DNA from: JANLQX01 sp031381685
GTDB taxonomy: Bacteria; Actinomycetota; Acidimicrobiia; Acidimicrobiales; JANYDT01
Direction of reading: 5' to 3'
Assembly (NCBI GenBank): GCA_031381685.1
Contig: JANMYF010000153.1
Span: 1-27,683, forward strand
DNA: 27,683 bases
Part shown: positions 8,122 to 16,384 of the stretch, piece by piece
How positions within the stretch are numbered: the stretch's first letter is position 1
How the letters are laid out: each line of letters begins with the position of its first letter
Position numbers and translations under genes: made by a program
The notes under the pieces: generated by a model
Seen by the model: only the letters and a program-made list of their open reading frames with translations
What the model was told of the DNA's origin: nothing
Databases searched by the model: none

Positions 8122-8162
8122 CGATCCCTCCAGTCTCCGACCTTCGTTCGTCTTTGCGCAGG

Positions 8163-8321
8163 TTACGCGGACGCCAGGACGTCGGGAACAACCGGAGATG
8201 TCGGCGCAGGGCTCGGGGGAAGGGGATCACCGGGCTTCGGGGGGATCGGCGGTGGCGATGGCTCGGGATTGGGCATCGACCCTCGGTCGACCACGGCGCG
8301 CGCACGGATTCCTCTGCTCAT
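8163..8321 (-). CDS. Short proline-rich protein
   Basis: 52 aa: a basic start (MSRGIRARAVVDRG) then a proline-dominated tail (PNPEPSPPPIPPKPGD and onward) ending VVPDVLASA. No domain recognised. The frame can be extended to ATG 8384, but a sigmaB/F-type element (8331-8356) ends 9 nt before ATG 8321, the same geometry seen at other leaderless genes of the window, so I chose 8321. The AI-2E gene follows 41 bp downstream. The protein could be a small cytosolic or envelope-associated disordered polypeptide; function unknown. Confidence 0.55.
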   Translation of the reverse strand: MSRGIRARAVVDRGSMPNPEPSPPPIPPKPGDPLPPSPAPTSPVVPDVLASA

Positions 8322-8330
8322 GGAAGCGCA

Positions 8331-8356
8331 GTGCCCAAGATCGGTCGTCGTGAAAC
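8331..8356 (-). promoter_or_regulatory. sigmaB/F-type promoter of the proline-rich gene and AI-2E gene
   Basis: Minus strand GTTT, 16-nt spacer, GGGCAC, ending 9 nt before ATG 8321. It could also drive the downstream AI-2E fusion gene. Confidence 0.55.
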
Positions 8357-8419
8357 CTCGGGCGTCGATGTTCGGTTCCGTCATGGTGTGGCACGCGGCG
8401 GTGTCGACACCGCAGTGAC

Positions 8420-9439
8420 CTAGCGGTCACCATCGAACCTGACCGAAACGTGCTCTTCCGGTCGGCGTTCTTCTTGCTTGGCCTTCGCCTCCAGGAGTGA
8501 GACGTCAGATGGTGTCAACGGAGGTTGGACGATGGAGCGTGGCCATAACCTCTGCGTGCGTACGACCGTCACCTCGAGCGAGTACAGAAGGACCTGCGTG
8601 CCCAGCACCAGAAACCACACCAGTCCGAGGGCTGCCCCTATCGCGCCGTAAAGTTGAGAGCTGCGGCGAAGTTGGTGACTGACCAGCCGCAAACCGACAA
8701 GCTGGAGCGCCTGCCAGCCCAACGCCGACATCGCCGCTCCGGGCAACAGACTCCTCAACGGGAGCGACCTCGGGCTGAGCAGCCAGAAGACGACGACGAA
8801 CAATCCCATGCTGACCGCTGTTGCCGCCAGAATGCCGAAGGCGCCGGCGAGGATCGAGTTGCGCACCAACGTGCCGACGAGACCGAGCGTGGCACTGGCC
8901 ATGACACCGACGACCATCAATCCGAACACGCCGAACCCCCGCGTGATCCGGAGCACGAACGAGGGTCGATGTTTGTGCGGAACATGCCACACCTCGTGGA
9001 AGGCGTACTGCAGCGACTGCGTCACTCCGAAACCCCCCCACAACAGCCCGGCGAGACCGATTCCGAGTCCAAGTCCACTCCCCGGCAGCGCTCGCTCGGC
9101 GCTCGTCAGTTCGGCGCCGACAACGGGGAACTGGGCCACGGCCGATGTTCGGACCCGCTCAGCAATCGCCGGGTGGCGTTGGGCCAGAAAGGCCGTCGCC
9201 GTCACCACCACCAGCATGAGCGGGAAGAACGCAAGAAAGGCCGAGAACGAAATGAGTGCGGCCAACTGGCCACCCCGATCGTCACCGAACTTCTTGATGA
9301 CTCCGAAGACGAAACCCGCCGGCACCGAATCCTGCTGCCAAGCGTCCAGTGCCCTTATCGCACGATCGGCCGGGTTGCGCCGACCCTGGGGCGCGACCGC
9401 CGCGTGGTCAAGTTGAGGTCCGTCTGATCCATCGGGCAC
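8420..9439 (-). CDS. YihY/BrkB family inner-membrane protein
   Basis: 339 aa, about six membrane helices. The family pattern is present: AALISFSAFLAFFPLMLVV (first helix, about residue 60-80), LLWGGFGVTQSLQYAFHEVW (about 133-152), the later LPLRSLLPGAAMSALGW, and SSQLYGAIGAALGLVWF (about 270-286). YihY/BrkB proteins are widespread, once called ribonuclease BN by mistake; their biochemical role is unresolved. The tail from about 310 is hydrophilic. GTG at 9439 lies 9 nt after a candidate stress promoter, so the mRNA may be leaderless. Divergent from the FAD oxidoreductase gene. Confidence 0.9.
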   Translation of the reverse strand: MPDGSDGPQLDHAAVAPQGRRNPADRAIRALDAWQQDSVPAGFVFGVIKKFGDDRGGQLAALISFSAFLAFFPLMLVVVTATAFLAQRHPAIAERVRTSAVAQFPVVGAELTSAERALPGSGLGLGIGLAGLLWGGFGVTQSLQYAFHEVWHVPHKHRPSFVLRITRGFGVFGLMVVGVMASATLGLVGTLVRNSILAGAFGILAATAVSMGLFVVVFWLLSPRSLPLRSLLPGAAMSALGWQALQLVGLRLVSHQLRRSSQLYGAIGAALGLVWFLVLGTQVLLYSLEVTVVRTQRLWPRSIVQPPLTPSDVSLLEAKAKQEERRPEEHVSVRFDGDR

Positions 9440-9448
9440 GCAGCATGA

Positions 9449-9474
9449 CTACCCTGATCCGCTTCGCCCGAACC
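9449..9474 (-). promoter_or_regulatory. Candidate sigmaB/F-type promoter, near match (YihY gene)
   Basis: Minus strand GGTT, 16-nt spacer, GGGTAG. The -10 is good; the -35 departs from GTTT. It ends 9 nt before GTG 9439. Confidence 0.5.
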
Positions 9475-9539
9475 CCCAGCGTCGGAGGTTGCATCGACGA
9501 GACGTCGACGAGACTGCGGCACTTTCGCGTGATCCGAAG

Positions 9540-9565
9540 GTTTCCACATCCCACCGAACGGGCAT
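9540..9565 (+). promoter_or_regulatory. sigmaB/F-type promoter of the FAD oxidoreductase gene
   Basis: GTTT, 16-nt spacer, GGGCAT, ending 11 nt before ATG 9577. No Shine-Dalgarno sequence sits before that ATG (it is preceded by GGCCCCA), which fits a leaderless mRNA. Confidence 0.65.
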
Positions 9566-9576
9566 GACCGGCCCCA

Positions 9577-10806
9577 ATGGATCTCCACGACGGAACACCC
9601 TTCTGGCCCAAACGAGACGGGCTACTGACGGTTCACGAACCGATCCGCGCCAACGAAGCGTGCGATGTGGTCATCGTCGGGGGTGGGATCACCGGAGCGC
9701 TGATCGCCCTCGAGCTGACCAGGCGAGGAGCCGACGTCATTGTGATCGACCGCCGCGACGCGGCTGGAGGAAGCACCTCGGCAAGCACGGCCATGCTCCA
9801 GTACGAGATCGATGAGCTCCTCGTCGACCTCACCGACGCGATCGGTCCGGAGCGGGCGACGACCGCCTACCGCGAGTGCGCTCGCGGGATCGACCTGGTC
9901 GAGCGGGCGACGCAGGACATCGGCGAGATCTGCGGTTTCCGCCGCTCGCCAAGTGTCTTCATCGCCGTCAAGCGAGCCGACCTGAAGACCATGGAGAAAG
10001 AGATGGAGGCACGCAGTGCGGCGGGCTTCGCCGTTCGATGGCTCGACGCCCACGAATTGCGAAGTCGTTGGGGGCTCGTGGGACTGGGCGCTATCGAGTC
10101 CGAGATCGGTGGGTCGGTCGATCCCTACCGTTTATGCCACCACGCCCTCCGAACAGTGGTGGAACGCGGTGGACGGGTGTTCGGACGAACGGAGGCGACC
10201 GACTTCGACTTCAGCGCGCGTCGTGTCACCGCCACGACCGGCCGCGGATGGACGATTCGAGCCAAGAACGCCGTGTTTGCGACCGGCTACGAGATCGAAC
10301 ATCTGCTTCCCGAGCTCCCTTTCGTCCTGCACTCCTCATTCGCACTGGTCACGCAGCCCGTGCCGGGCCTCAACCGGCGATATCCCGATGGTGTCCTGTT
10401 CTGGGATTACGACGATCCCTATCTGTACGGTCGGACGACGGACGACGAACGCATCCTCCTCGGCGGCAAGGACGAGCGATACGTCAACCCACTTCGACGT
10501 CGGCGGGCGCTGCCCACCAAAGCGCGCTCGTTGATGCGCGATCTTGCGCTGCGGCTTCCCGACCTCGACGACGTCGAGTTCGGGTACTCGTGGTGCGGCA
10601 CGTTCGCGGAGACTCCGGATGGATTGGCCTATCTCGGCGGACACTCGCGCTACCCCCGGTGCCAGTTCGCTCTGGGTTTCGGGGGCAACGGCATCACCTA
10701 CAGCGCGCTCGGAGCGCAGTACCTTGCCGACGCGCTCGTCGGCGCTGGCGCACCGCCGGAGCAGGAGATCTTCGGCCTCGAGCGTCCCATCGTCCGTCCG
10801 AGCTGA
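9577..10806 (+). CDS. FAD-dependent amine/amino-acid oxidase-like (DAO family)
   Basis: 409 aa. The dinucleotide-binding Rossmann motif VVIVGGGITGALIALEL is at residues about 31-47, ending at IDRR with the acidic residue that binds the FAD ribose. GGSTSASTAMLQYEID (about 65-80) matches the substrate/FAD loop of the DAO superfamily. The C-terminal FAD-closing motif reads ALGFGGNGITYSALGA (about 365-380), with WCGTFAETPDGLAYLG before it. Reaction: oxidation of a primary or secondary amine (glycine/sarcosine/D-amino-acid type), substrate not identifiable. It is monocistronic, under its own stress promoter, and divergent from the YihY gene. Confidence 0.88.
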   Translation: MDLHDGTPFWPKRDGLLTVHEPIRANEACDVVIVGGGITGALIALELTRRGADVIVIDRRDAAGGSTSASTAMLQYEIDELLVDLTDAIGPERATTAYRECARGIDLVERATQDIGEICGFRRSPSVFIAVKRADLKTMEKEMEARSAAGFAVRWLDAHELRSRWGLVGLGAIESEIGGSVDPYRLCHHALRTVVERGGRVFGRTEATDFDFSARRVTATTGRGWTIRAKNAVFATGYEIEHLLPELPFVLHSSFALVTQPVPGLNRRYPDGVLFWDYDDPYLYGRTTDDERILLGGKDERYVNPLRRRRALPTKARSLMRDLALRLPDLDDVEFGYSWCGTFAETPDGLAYLGGHSRYPRCQFALGFGGNGITYSALGAQYLADALVGAGAPPEQEIFGLERPIVRPS

Positions 10807-10882
10807 CGGATCAGAACACGCCTGGCCTGGGCACACCCCCGTCCCGACGACCGGATCGAACAGGGCCATTCGTCCCCCTCAA

Positions 10883-10907
10883 GTTTCAGGAGCCGGACTT
10901 CGGGTAC
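10883..10907 (+). promoter_or_regulatory. sigmaB/F-type promoter of the DUF1206-PAP2-DagK-PAP2-PhoD operon
   Basis: GTTT, 15-nt spacer, GGGTAC. Leader of about 40 nt to ATG 10954, with GAGGAG (about 10936-10941) as a loosely spaced ribosome binding site. No other promoter was seen up to 16135. Confidence 0.7.
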
Positions 10908-10953
10908 GGGAATGCCAAGGCGCCCCCACAACTTCTGAGGAGCGAACGTACCG

Positions 10954-11808
10954 ATGGTCAAGAATCTCACGCAGTCTCTCAGGCGAGGGCCGGTTCGAAG
11001 TCGTGCGACCGTCGTCGCGATCGCGCGATACGGGTGGTTCGCAAAGGGAGTCGTGTTCATTATTTACGGCGCGCGTGCGTCCGCCGGTTGGGTTAGGTCC
11101 AATTGACACCGACCCGAAACCGGACCCAGCGGGGAAGCGAGCCCCACTGGCGCCATCAAAGAACTGGCGACGTTTCCGGGCGGTCGCGTGTTGCTCGTCG
11201 CTCTTGCCATCGGGCTGTCGTTCTACGCGGCGTGGCGCCTCTACACCGCACTCGCTCCCGGCCATACCGATGCCGAGAGCATGGCCAAACGAATCGGGTA
11301 TCTCGTCAGCGCTGCCCTGTATCTCTCGTTCGGGATCACGGCGATAGCCCTGGTGAAGACACCCACGCAGCGGGTCGACGGCGACGTCAAGGCGCGGGAC
11401 CTGTCGTCGGGATTCCTGGCGAATACGGGCGGCCGGTGGCTTCTGGGAGTGTTCGGTGTCATCGCTATCGGCGCCGGTGCCTACCGGTTGATGAAAGGAG
11501 CACAGGGCGATGTCCTGGAGGAGGTTCGCAGCTCCGGTTGGTCGAAGGCGCGCCTGCGTTTCATACGGTCTCTTGGAATCGTCGGAGAGATCGGACGAGG
11601 CGTGGCCATAGCTCTGATCGGATACTTCCTCGTCCGAGCGGCGATGACCGACCGCGCATCGGAAGGTGCCGGTCTTGACGATGCGCTGCGTCGCATTGCC
11701 GTTCACGGATGGGGACAGGTACTCGTCTCGATCGTCGCAGTCGGTTTCATGGTCTATGGCGTCTTCTGCTTGCTCACGTTCGATCGTCGAGAGTTGCGTG
11801 CCCCATGA
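10954..11808 (+). pseudogene. DUF1206 membrane protein gene, interrupted near its 5' end
   Basis: From ATG 10954 the frame encodes a normal DUF1206 start, including ARYGWFAKGVVFIIYG, which is the first repeat helix of the family. It then hits TGA at 11104. The same frame resumes after the stop with TGAIKELATFPGGRVLL, the expected continuation, and runs to TGA 11808 (open part from 11188, 206 aa, with the two later repeats ARVGY/GRG-type helices at KRIGYLVSAALYL and GEIGRGVAIALIGYF). Either a point or frame error made the stop, or two compensating indels moved about 40 nt into another frame (that frame reads GPIDTDPKPDPAG, a plausible linker). Translation could also restart at 11188, losing the first helix. 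The downstream PAP2 start is close, so the operon probably remains transcribed. Confidence 0.6.
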
Positions 11809-11847
11809 ATGCCCTACAAACGACGGAAGTTCGGCTTGTGGAACGCG

Positions 11848-11854
11848 AAGGAGG
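11848..11854 (+). promoter_or_regulatory. Ribosome binding site that fixes the first PAP2 start
   Basis: AAGGAGG, 7 nt before GTG 11862. The alternative ATG at 11805 overlaps the previous stop (ATGA) but has no comparable site. Confidence 0.75.
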
Positions 11855-11861
11855 ACCGTAC

Positions 11862-12593
11862 GTGAACGAAACACGGCGACGTCGGGTAGTGAAGGAGATC
11901 GTGACCGGGTATGTAGCGGTCAGCGCTGCGTTGATCGCCGTGGGGATGTTCCTCACCCGGGTCATCGAGCATTCGGCGCTGATGGCCTGGGACACGCGGG
12001 TCGTTCGCGACCTGTCGATGCACCGCACCGCAGAGTCGATCGACTGGTCATCGAGGTGGTCGTTCTTGGCCGATGCTCCCCCAATCGTCGCGGTCGGCGC
12101 CGCAGCGGCTCTGATCTGTGCCCTTCGTCGTCGATGGCTTCTCGCGCTTTGGATAGCCGTGGTGCTCGCACTTGAACTCGCCGTGTTCCTCACGGTTTCC
12201 TACACCGTTGGTCGTACACGCCCCGAGGTCGCTCACCTCGGTTCGGTTCCGAGCACCGGGAGCTTCCCCTCGGGTCATATCGCCGCCACCATTGTTCTCT
12301 ACGGAACGATCGCGTTGCTGGTCCACCTGATTACTCCCAACCGATTGGCGCGTGGCGTGGCGTGGATTTGGACCGTTCTCGCGGCCGCCATGGTCGGATG
12401 GGCGCGCATGTATCGCGGCATGCATCATCCGCTCGACGTCGTCGCCGGGGCGCTGCTGGGTGCCGCGATCTGCGTCGTCGGGTGGCGAGCGTTCGGTCGC
12501 CCAGGAACGGCCCAACAGCCCGCCGGCCGCAACGCAGATCGCCAGAGGAACGCAAACCGTTTCAACTCACACGAATCCAAGGAGCAGCGATGA
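11862..12593 (+). CDS. PAP2 family phosphatase
   Basis: 243 aa from GTG 11862. Polytopic membrane protein with the three phosphatase signature motifs: RTRP (near 117-120), SFPSGH (134-139) and R-x5-H-x3-D (Arg182, His188, Asp192). His139/His188 are the expected nucleophile-side and base histidines. The Lys that normally opens motif 1 (K-x6-RP) is a Ser here, so phosphate binding may be altered. Members dephosphorylate phosphatidate, phosphatidylglycerol phosphate or prenyl pyrophosphates at the membrane. The stop overlaps the ATG of the lipid kinase (ATGA), indicating translational coupling with the enzyme that would carry out the reverse step. Confidence 0.88.
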   Translation: MNETRRRRVVKEIVTGYVAVSAALIAVGMFLTRVIEHSALMAWDTRVVRDLSMHRTAESIDWSSRWSFLADAPPIVAVGAAAALICALRRRWLLALWIAVVLALELAVFLTVSYTVGRTRPEVAHLGSVPSTGSFPSGHIAATIVLYGTIALLVHLITPNRLARGVAWIWTVLAAAMVGWARMYRGMHHPLDVVAGALLGAAICVVGWRAFGRPGTAQQPAGRNADRQRNANRFNSHESKEQR

Positions 12594-13546
12594 AGTCGTC
12601 CGAGTCAGCGCGTGAAGCCGGAAGCACGAACACCGGAGCAAAGGTCGCGGTCATCGCCCACAGCGGCAAGACCATCGAGGGGGGCTTACCCGAGCTGCGT
12701 CGCGAACTGGCTGCCCACGGTGTTCGCGAACCGATGTGGTACGAGGTGGACAAGAGCAGGAGAGCGCCGAAGCGGGTACACGAGGCCCTCGCTGCCGGCG
12801 CCGAGCTTCTCCTGATCTGGGGCGGCGACGGCATGGTCCAACGCTGCATCGATGTGGTGGCCGGAAAGGGTGTCCCGATCGCCGTCGTACCGGCCGGGAC
12901 AGCCAATCTGCTCGCCACGAACCTGCACATCCCCATGACCATCGTCGACGCCGTGAAGGTTGCGCTTCACGGTGACGAGCGGACGATCGATGTCGGCACG
13001 ATCAACGGTGAGTGTTTCGCGGTGATGGGCGGTGCGGGGTTCGACGGCACCATCATGGAGAACGTGTCGTCGTCGGCCAAAGAACGCATCGGCCGTATTG
13101 CCTATGTCCGCAGCAGTGTCAAGGCGATGAAGGCAACGCGAGTGGCGACCGAGATCCGGGTCAACGGCGACCATTGGTTCGATGGACCGACCAGTTGCGT
13201 GCTCGTCGGAAACGTAGGGACGGTGATCGGTGGCCTGAAGGTGTTCGAAGATGCGACCCCGGAGGACGGCCTTCTCGATCTGGGTGTGGTCAGCGCCGAC
13301 GGACCGGTGCAGTGGGCTCGTGTCCTCGGACGAGTCGTCGTCCACGCAGAAATGGCCCAGTCCCCGTTCGTTCGTTCCACCCAGGCGGGAAAGATCGATG
13401 TCCGCTTCGAGAAGAAGGTCCCCTACGAGATCGACGGTGGGGCACGCGGAAAGACCGATCGACTGAAGATACGCGTGCGACCGAACGCCGTTGCCGTTCG
13501 GGTACCCGTCGGGTCGCAGGCGCCGGCACCATCGAAGATCGAATGA
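12590..13546 (+). CDS. Diacylglycerol kinase family lipid kinase
   Basis: 318 aa. ATG 12590 overlaps the previous TGA and has AAGGAG 5 nt upstream, so the longer open frame starting at 12362 is rejected. Motifs: LIWGGDGMVQ with the ATP loop at residues 78-82, VPAGTANLLATNL (about 101-113) equal to the GTxNxxA motif, GGAGFDGTIM, and the C-terminal VPYEIDGGA substrate motif. Likely transfers phosphate from ATP to diacylglycerol or another lipid alcohol, giving phosphatidate. It sits between two PAP2 phosphatases with 4-bp overlaps on both sides, which suggests that the operon adjusts a lipid phosphate pool. Confidence 0.9.
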   Translation: MKSSESAREAGSTNTGAKVAVIAHSGKTIEGGLPELRRELAAHGVREPMWYEVDKSRRAPKRVHEALAAGAELLLIWGGDGMVQRCIDVVAGKGVPIAVVPAGTANLLATNLHIPMTIVDAVKVALHGDERTIDVGTINGECFAVMGGAGFDGTIMENVSSSAKERIGRIAYVRSSVKAMKATRVATEIRVNGDHWFDGPTSCVLVGNVGTVIGGLKVFEDATPEDGLLDLGVVSADGPVQWARVLGRVVVHAEMAQSPFVRSTQAGKIDVRFEKKVPYEIDGGARGKTDRLKIRVRPNAVAVRVPVGSQAPAPSKIE

Positions 13547-14469
13547 GCCCCGTGTCGCCGCTGGGCGTCGTTTTGTCGTGCGCGGTTCCTCCTGCGATTG
13601 CCGCCTACGCGGTCACGAGACGATGGCCGAGAACGGATCCGCTCGCACCGAAAGTCGCTGCGCCGGCCATTGCGACTTCGGCGCGACGCCACCCTCGTCT
13701 GGCCCGGATGTTGTCGAGCCGTCTCGACCCGACAACAGAAACCGGGCTGCTGCTGACGGTCGCCGTCGGGGGCGTCGTCGCGGCGCTGTCGGGGTTCGGG
13801 GTGCTGGCGCGAATGATCAGCTCTGACCGAGGCTTGGCGTCCTATGACCTCTCGTTCGCGAAATGGGGAGCACGTCGCGCCACGAGTTCCTCCACGTCCG
13901 GTCTGGTCTTGCTCAGCCGGTTCGGTGGCTACGAAGTACTGGTGATCGTCGCGATCCTCGTGGCGATCGCCGAACATAGGCGTGGCCTCGGGCGCTCTGT
14001 CGTCCCATTTCTTGCGCTCGTCGTGGGTGGTCAGTACGCGATCGTTTCGGCGATCAAGGCGATCGTTGGTCGCGAGCGGCCGAACATCGTTCGGCTCACC
14101 GGATTCGCCGGTGCGTCGTTCCCGTCGGGTCACGCCGCTGCCGCTGCAGCGACCTACGCCGCCGTTTCTCTTCTCCTGGGTCGTCGGCGTTCGCCGTCGG
14201 TGAAGGCAGCAATTTCGGCAGGAGCGGCTGCGCTTACGGTGGCGATCGCCGGTTCCCGCGTCGTGCTCGGGGTCCATTGGTTCACCGATGTACTCGCGGG
14301 TGTCGCCATTGGTTGGATATGGTTCACCCTTGTGTCGATTGCCTTCGGTGGACGCATCCTCCGTTTCGGCGCTCCGGTCATCGCCGCCGAAGCGGCCGTT
14401 TCCGGTACCGCACCGCCACCGACGGATCGGACTGAAGGGCAGCGTTTGGAGGACGTGCAGCGTGGCTGA
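13543..14469 (+). CDS. PAP2 family phosphatase with N-terminal extension
   Basis: 308 aa. ATG 13543 overlaps the kinase stop (ATGA). Complete PAP2 motifs: K172-x6-R179-P180 (IKAIVGRERP), SFPSGH (192-197) and SR-x5-H-x3-D (Arg239, His245, Asp249). About six membrane helices; the first 75 residues hold one hydrophobic segment and a basic stretch. Differs from the upstream PAP2 in having the intact motif-1 lysine. Substrate probably a lipid phosphate or pyrophosphate. The last 8 bases overlap the start of the PhoD-like gene. Confidence 0.9.
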   Translation: MSPVSPLGVVLSCAVPPAIAAYAVTRRWPRTDPLAPKVAAPAIATSARRHPRLARMLSSRLDPTTETGLLLTVAVGGVVAALSGFGVLARMISSDRGLASYDLSFAKWGARRATSSSTSGLVLLSRFGGYEVLVIVAILVAIAEHRRGLGRSVVPFLALVVGGQYAIVSAIKAIVGRERPNIVRLTGFAGASFPSGHAAAAAATYAAVSLLLGRRRSPSVKAAISAGAAALTVAIAGSRVVLGVHWFTDVLAGVAIGWIWFTLVSIAFGGRILRFGAPVIAAEAAVSGTAPPPTDRTEGQRLEDVQRG

Positions 14470-16135
14470 CCTGGTCCTCGGTCCATTGCTGCGCTTCGTG
14501 GGCGAATCCGCGGCCACGGTATTCGTGGAAACGGACGCGCCGTGCCGGGTCTCGATCCTCGCACGCGAGACGAGGACGTTCACCGTGGCCGGCCATCACT
14601 ATGCGCTCGTGATCATCGACGGGCTCATGCCGGGGTCAACCATTCCGTACGACGTCCGCCTCGACGGAACGCGTCGTTGGCCACTCCCGGGTAGCCGATT
14701 CCCGAATTGCGTGATCCGCACCCTTGGTGGGGAGGATCGTCCAACTCGCGTGCTGTTCGGATCGTGCCGATCGGCGGCGCCGCACGAACCGCCATGGTCA
14801 CTGTCGGCGACGGAAGACCGTCGGGGTCTCGGTGTGGACTCCCTTCGGGCGCACGGATTGCGCATGCTCGGACAAGACTCCTCGTCCTGGCCCGACCTCC
14901 TGCTGCTGATCGGCGATCAGGTGTACGCCGACGAACCGTCGCCCCACGCAAAGGAGAAGGTGAAACGTCGGCGCCGTCTTGGCCGCTCGCGGCTGGATCG
15001 GACCTCTCCCGAAATCGTCGTCGGGTTCGACGAATACGCGTCGATGTACCACGAAGCATGGACGCCCGAGGTGGAACGATGGCTGTTCTCGGTCGTGCCG
15101 ACGGCGATGATCTTCGACGACCACGACATGATCGACGACTGGAACATATCGATGGCGTGGGTCCGCCACATCCAAGACCAGCCGTGGTGGGACGAGCACG
15201 TCACGGGAGCCCTGTCGTCGTACTGGATCTATCAACATCTCGGCAACCTGTCACCTGGATCCATTGCACGCGATGGATTGCTCGAACGCCTCCTTGCCGA
15301 GGACGACGGAGCTTCGCTGCTCAACGACTGGGCCCGCCGGTCAGAGTGCTTCACGCCGATCGAGGGCCGGTATCGCTTCAGTTACGTCCGCGACCTTCAA
15401 CGCACGCGCATCGTTGTGGTGGACTGCCGAAATGCGCGTGTGCTTGATGGTGAGCGGGCCATGGTCAACCCGAGCGACTGGACGTGGGTCGACGAACAGT
15501 GCCGAGCGGATGTCGATCATCTGTTCATCGTGACCTCGCTTCCCGTCCTGGTGACCGGTGGTTTGCACGGCTTGCAGCTCTGGAATGCCGCGTTGTGTGA
15601 CGGGCGATGGGGGCGCGCGATCGCGTGGCTGTCCGAGCGCCTGCGTCGCGCCCTCGACCTCGAAGACTGGCCCGCGTTCGAGCCGTCGTTCCTCAAAATG
15701 GCCGAGCTGCTCCGCGACATCGCCATGGGCATCGGAGCGCCGCCGGGGAGAAAGCCCCCAGCAGTCGTCGCCGTGCTCTCCGGCGACATCCACTTCAGCT
15801 ACGTCGCCGAAGTCGCCTTCACGCAACCGGGGGCGATCAGCCGCGTGTACCAACTCGTATGTTCACCGATCCGACAAGCCCTCCCCCGTCACGAGCGCAA
15901 GGTCATCCTCGCTGCCCTGAGTCGTCCGGGACGCGTGATCGGTGGCTTTCTACAGCGATCGGTTCGCGCGGCGACGAGCCCGATCTCCTGGGAGTTGACC
16001 CATGGTCCCGCGTTCGCCAACGACATGGCCGTGATCACGATCGACGGCCCATCAGTCAATTTGCTCATCGAGCAGGCCCTGCCCGATGACGAGGGACAGC
16101 CAGTCCTCTCGGACATCATTCGGACGCCTCTGTGA
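14462..16135 (+). CDS. PhoD-like alkaline phosphatase/metallophosphoesterase
   Basis: 557 aa from GTG 14462, chosen because GGAGGA (14448-14453) lies 8 nt upstream; the open frame to 14288 lies inside the PAP2 gene. Metallophosphatase motifs in order: VLFGSCRS (about 96), LLIGDQVYAD (about 149-158), FDDHDMIDDWN (about 218-228) and LSGDIHFSYVAEV (about 439-451), which supply the metal ligands. No signal peptide is visible at the chosen start, unlike secreted PhoD, so a cytosolic location is likely. Family members cleave phosphomono- and diesters. As the last gene of the lipid-phosphate operon, it may hydrolyse a phospholipid head group or scavenge phosphate; inferred only. Confidence 0.85.
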   Translation: MADLVLGPLLRFVGESAATVFVETDAPCRVSILARETRTFTVAGHHYALVIIDGLMPGSTIPYDVRLDGTRRWPLPGSRFPNCVIRTLGGEDRPTRVLFGSCRSAAPHEPPWSLSATEDRRGLGVDSLRAHGLRMLGQDSSSWPDLLLLIGDQVYADEPSPHAKEKVKRRRRLGRSRLDRTSPEIVVGFDEYASMYHEAWTPEVERWLFSVVPTAMIFDDHDMIDDWNISMAWVRHIQDQPWWDEHVTGALSSYWIYQHLGNLSPGSIARDGLLERLLAEDDGASLLNDWARRSECFTPIEGRYRFSYVRDLQRTRIVVVDCRNARVLDGERAMVNPSDWTWVDEQCRADVDHLFIVTSLPVLVTGGLHGLQLWNAALCDGRWGRAIAWLSERLRRALDLEDWPAFEPSFLKMAELLRDIAMGIGAPPGRKPPAVVAVLSGDIHFSYVAEVAFTQPGAISRVYQLVCSPIRQALPRHERKVILAALSRPGRVIGGFLQRSVRAATSPISWELTHGPAFANDMAVITIDGPSVNLLIEQALPDDEGQPVLSDIIRTPL

Positions 16136-16137
16136 AT

Positions 16138-16166
16138 ACCGGAGGACGAGCGGTCTCGCCTCCGGT
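16138..16166 (+). terminator. Hairpin after the PhoD-like gene
   Basis: Arms ACCGGAGG (16138-16145) and CCTCCGGT (16159-16166), extended internally by CGAG/CTCG with one bulged base. It starts 3 nt after the stop codon. No T-run. Confidence 0.5.
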
Positions 16167-16253
16167 GTCGATGTCCGATGCGGCGGTCTCCGCTGATCGT
16201 GAACCGAGAGGTCCCTCCGTCGGTGGCAGGTCTGCCGTTATCGCGAATCCCGA

Positions 16254-16279
16254 GTTTGACCGATGCGCGTTCCGGGCAT
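16254..16279 (+). promoter_or_regulatory. sigmaB/F-type promoter of the first GPGG small membrane protein
   Basis: GTTT, 16-nt spacer, GGGCAT. Expected start near 16286, giving a leader of about 55 nt before the 13-codon ORF at 16343. The rest of 16167-16340 holds no recognisable gene. Confidence 0.65.
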
Positions 16280-16342
16280 ACGTGCGTTATCCACGGTGAC
16301 GGCCTCGCGTTCACCTGTTGCAAGAGATCCGGAGGATCACTC

Positions 16343-16384
16343 ATGTCACCTTTGTCATCCACAACTCTTCTGATCGGACGTTGA
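16343..16384 (+). CDS. 13-codon leader ORF before the GPGG membrane protein
   Basis: ATG 16343 has an excellent ribosome binding site (GGAGGA, 16331-16336, 6 nt spacing) and encodes MSPLSSTTLLIGR. Its stop overlaps the TTG start of the downstream membrane protein frame (TTGA at 16381-16384). Either this is a coupling leader peptide, or a single-base loss has split a longer gene: adding one T here would fuse GR to LIVGTLLSIAAV without a stop. I cannot tell these apart from one sequence. Confidence 0.45.
   Translation: MSPLSSTTLLIGR

Noticed and set aside
7486..8418. 310-aa plus-strand open frame opposite the AI-2E gene
   Set aside because: Arg/Gly/Pro-rich shadow of a well-supported membrane protein on the other strand; no family features or ribosome site.
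8654..9427. 257-aa plus-strand open frame opposite the YihY gene
   Set aside because: Highly charged shadow translation; the minus-strand frame has a clear YihY/BrkB family pattern.
9876..11096. 406-aa plus-strand open frame overlapping the FAD oxidoreductase gene
   Set aside because: Arg-rich +2 shadow of the oxidoreductase; only its overlap with the DUF1206 region was of interest.
12362..12589. N-terminal extension of the second lipid kinase
   Set aside because: Lies inside the PAP2 gene; ATG 12590 has AAGGAG and an ATGA overlap.
13423..14583. 386-aa minus-strand open frame
   Set aside because: Antisense to lipid kinase and PAP2 genes with all motifs; composition typical of a shadow frame.
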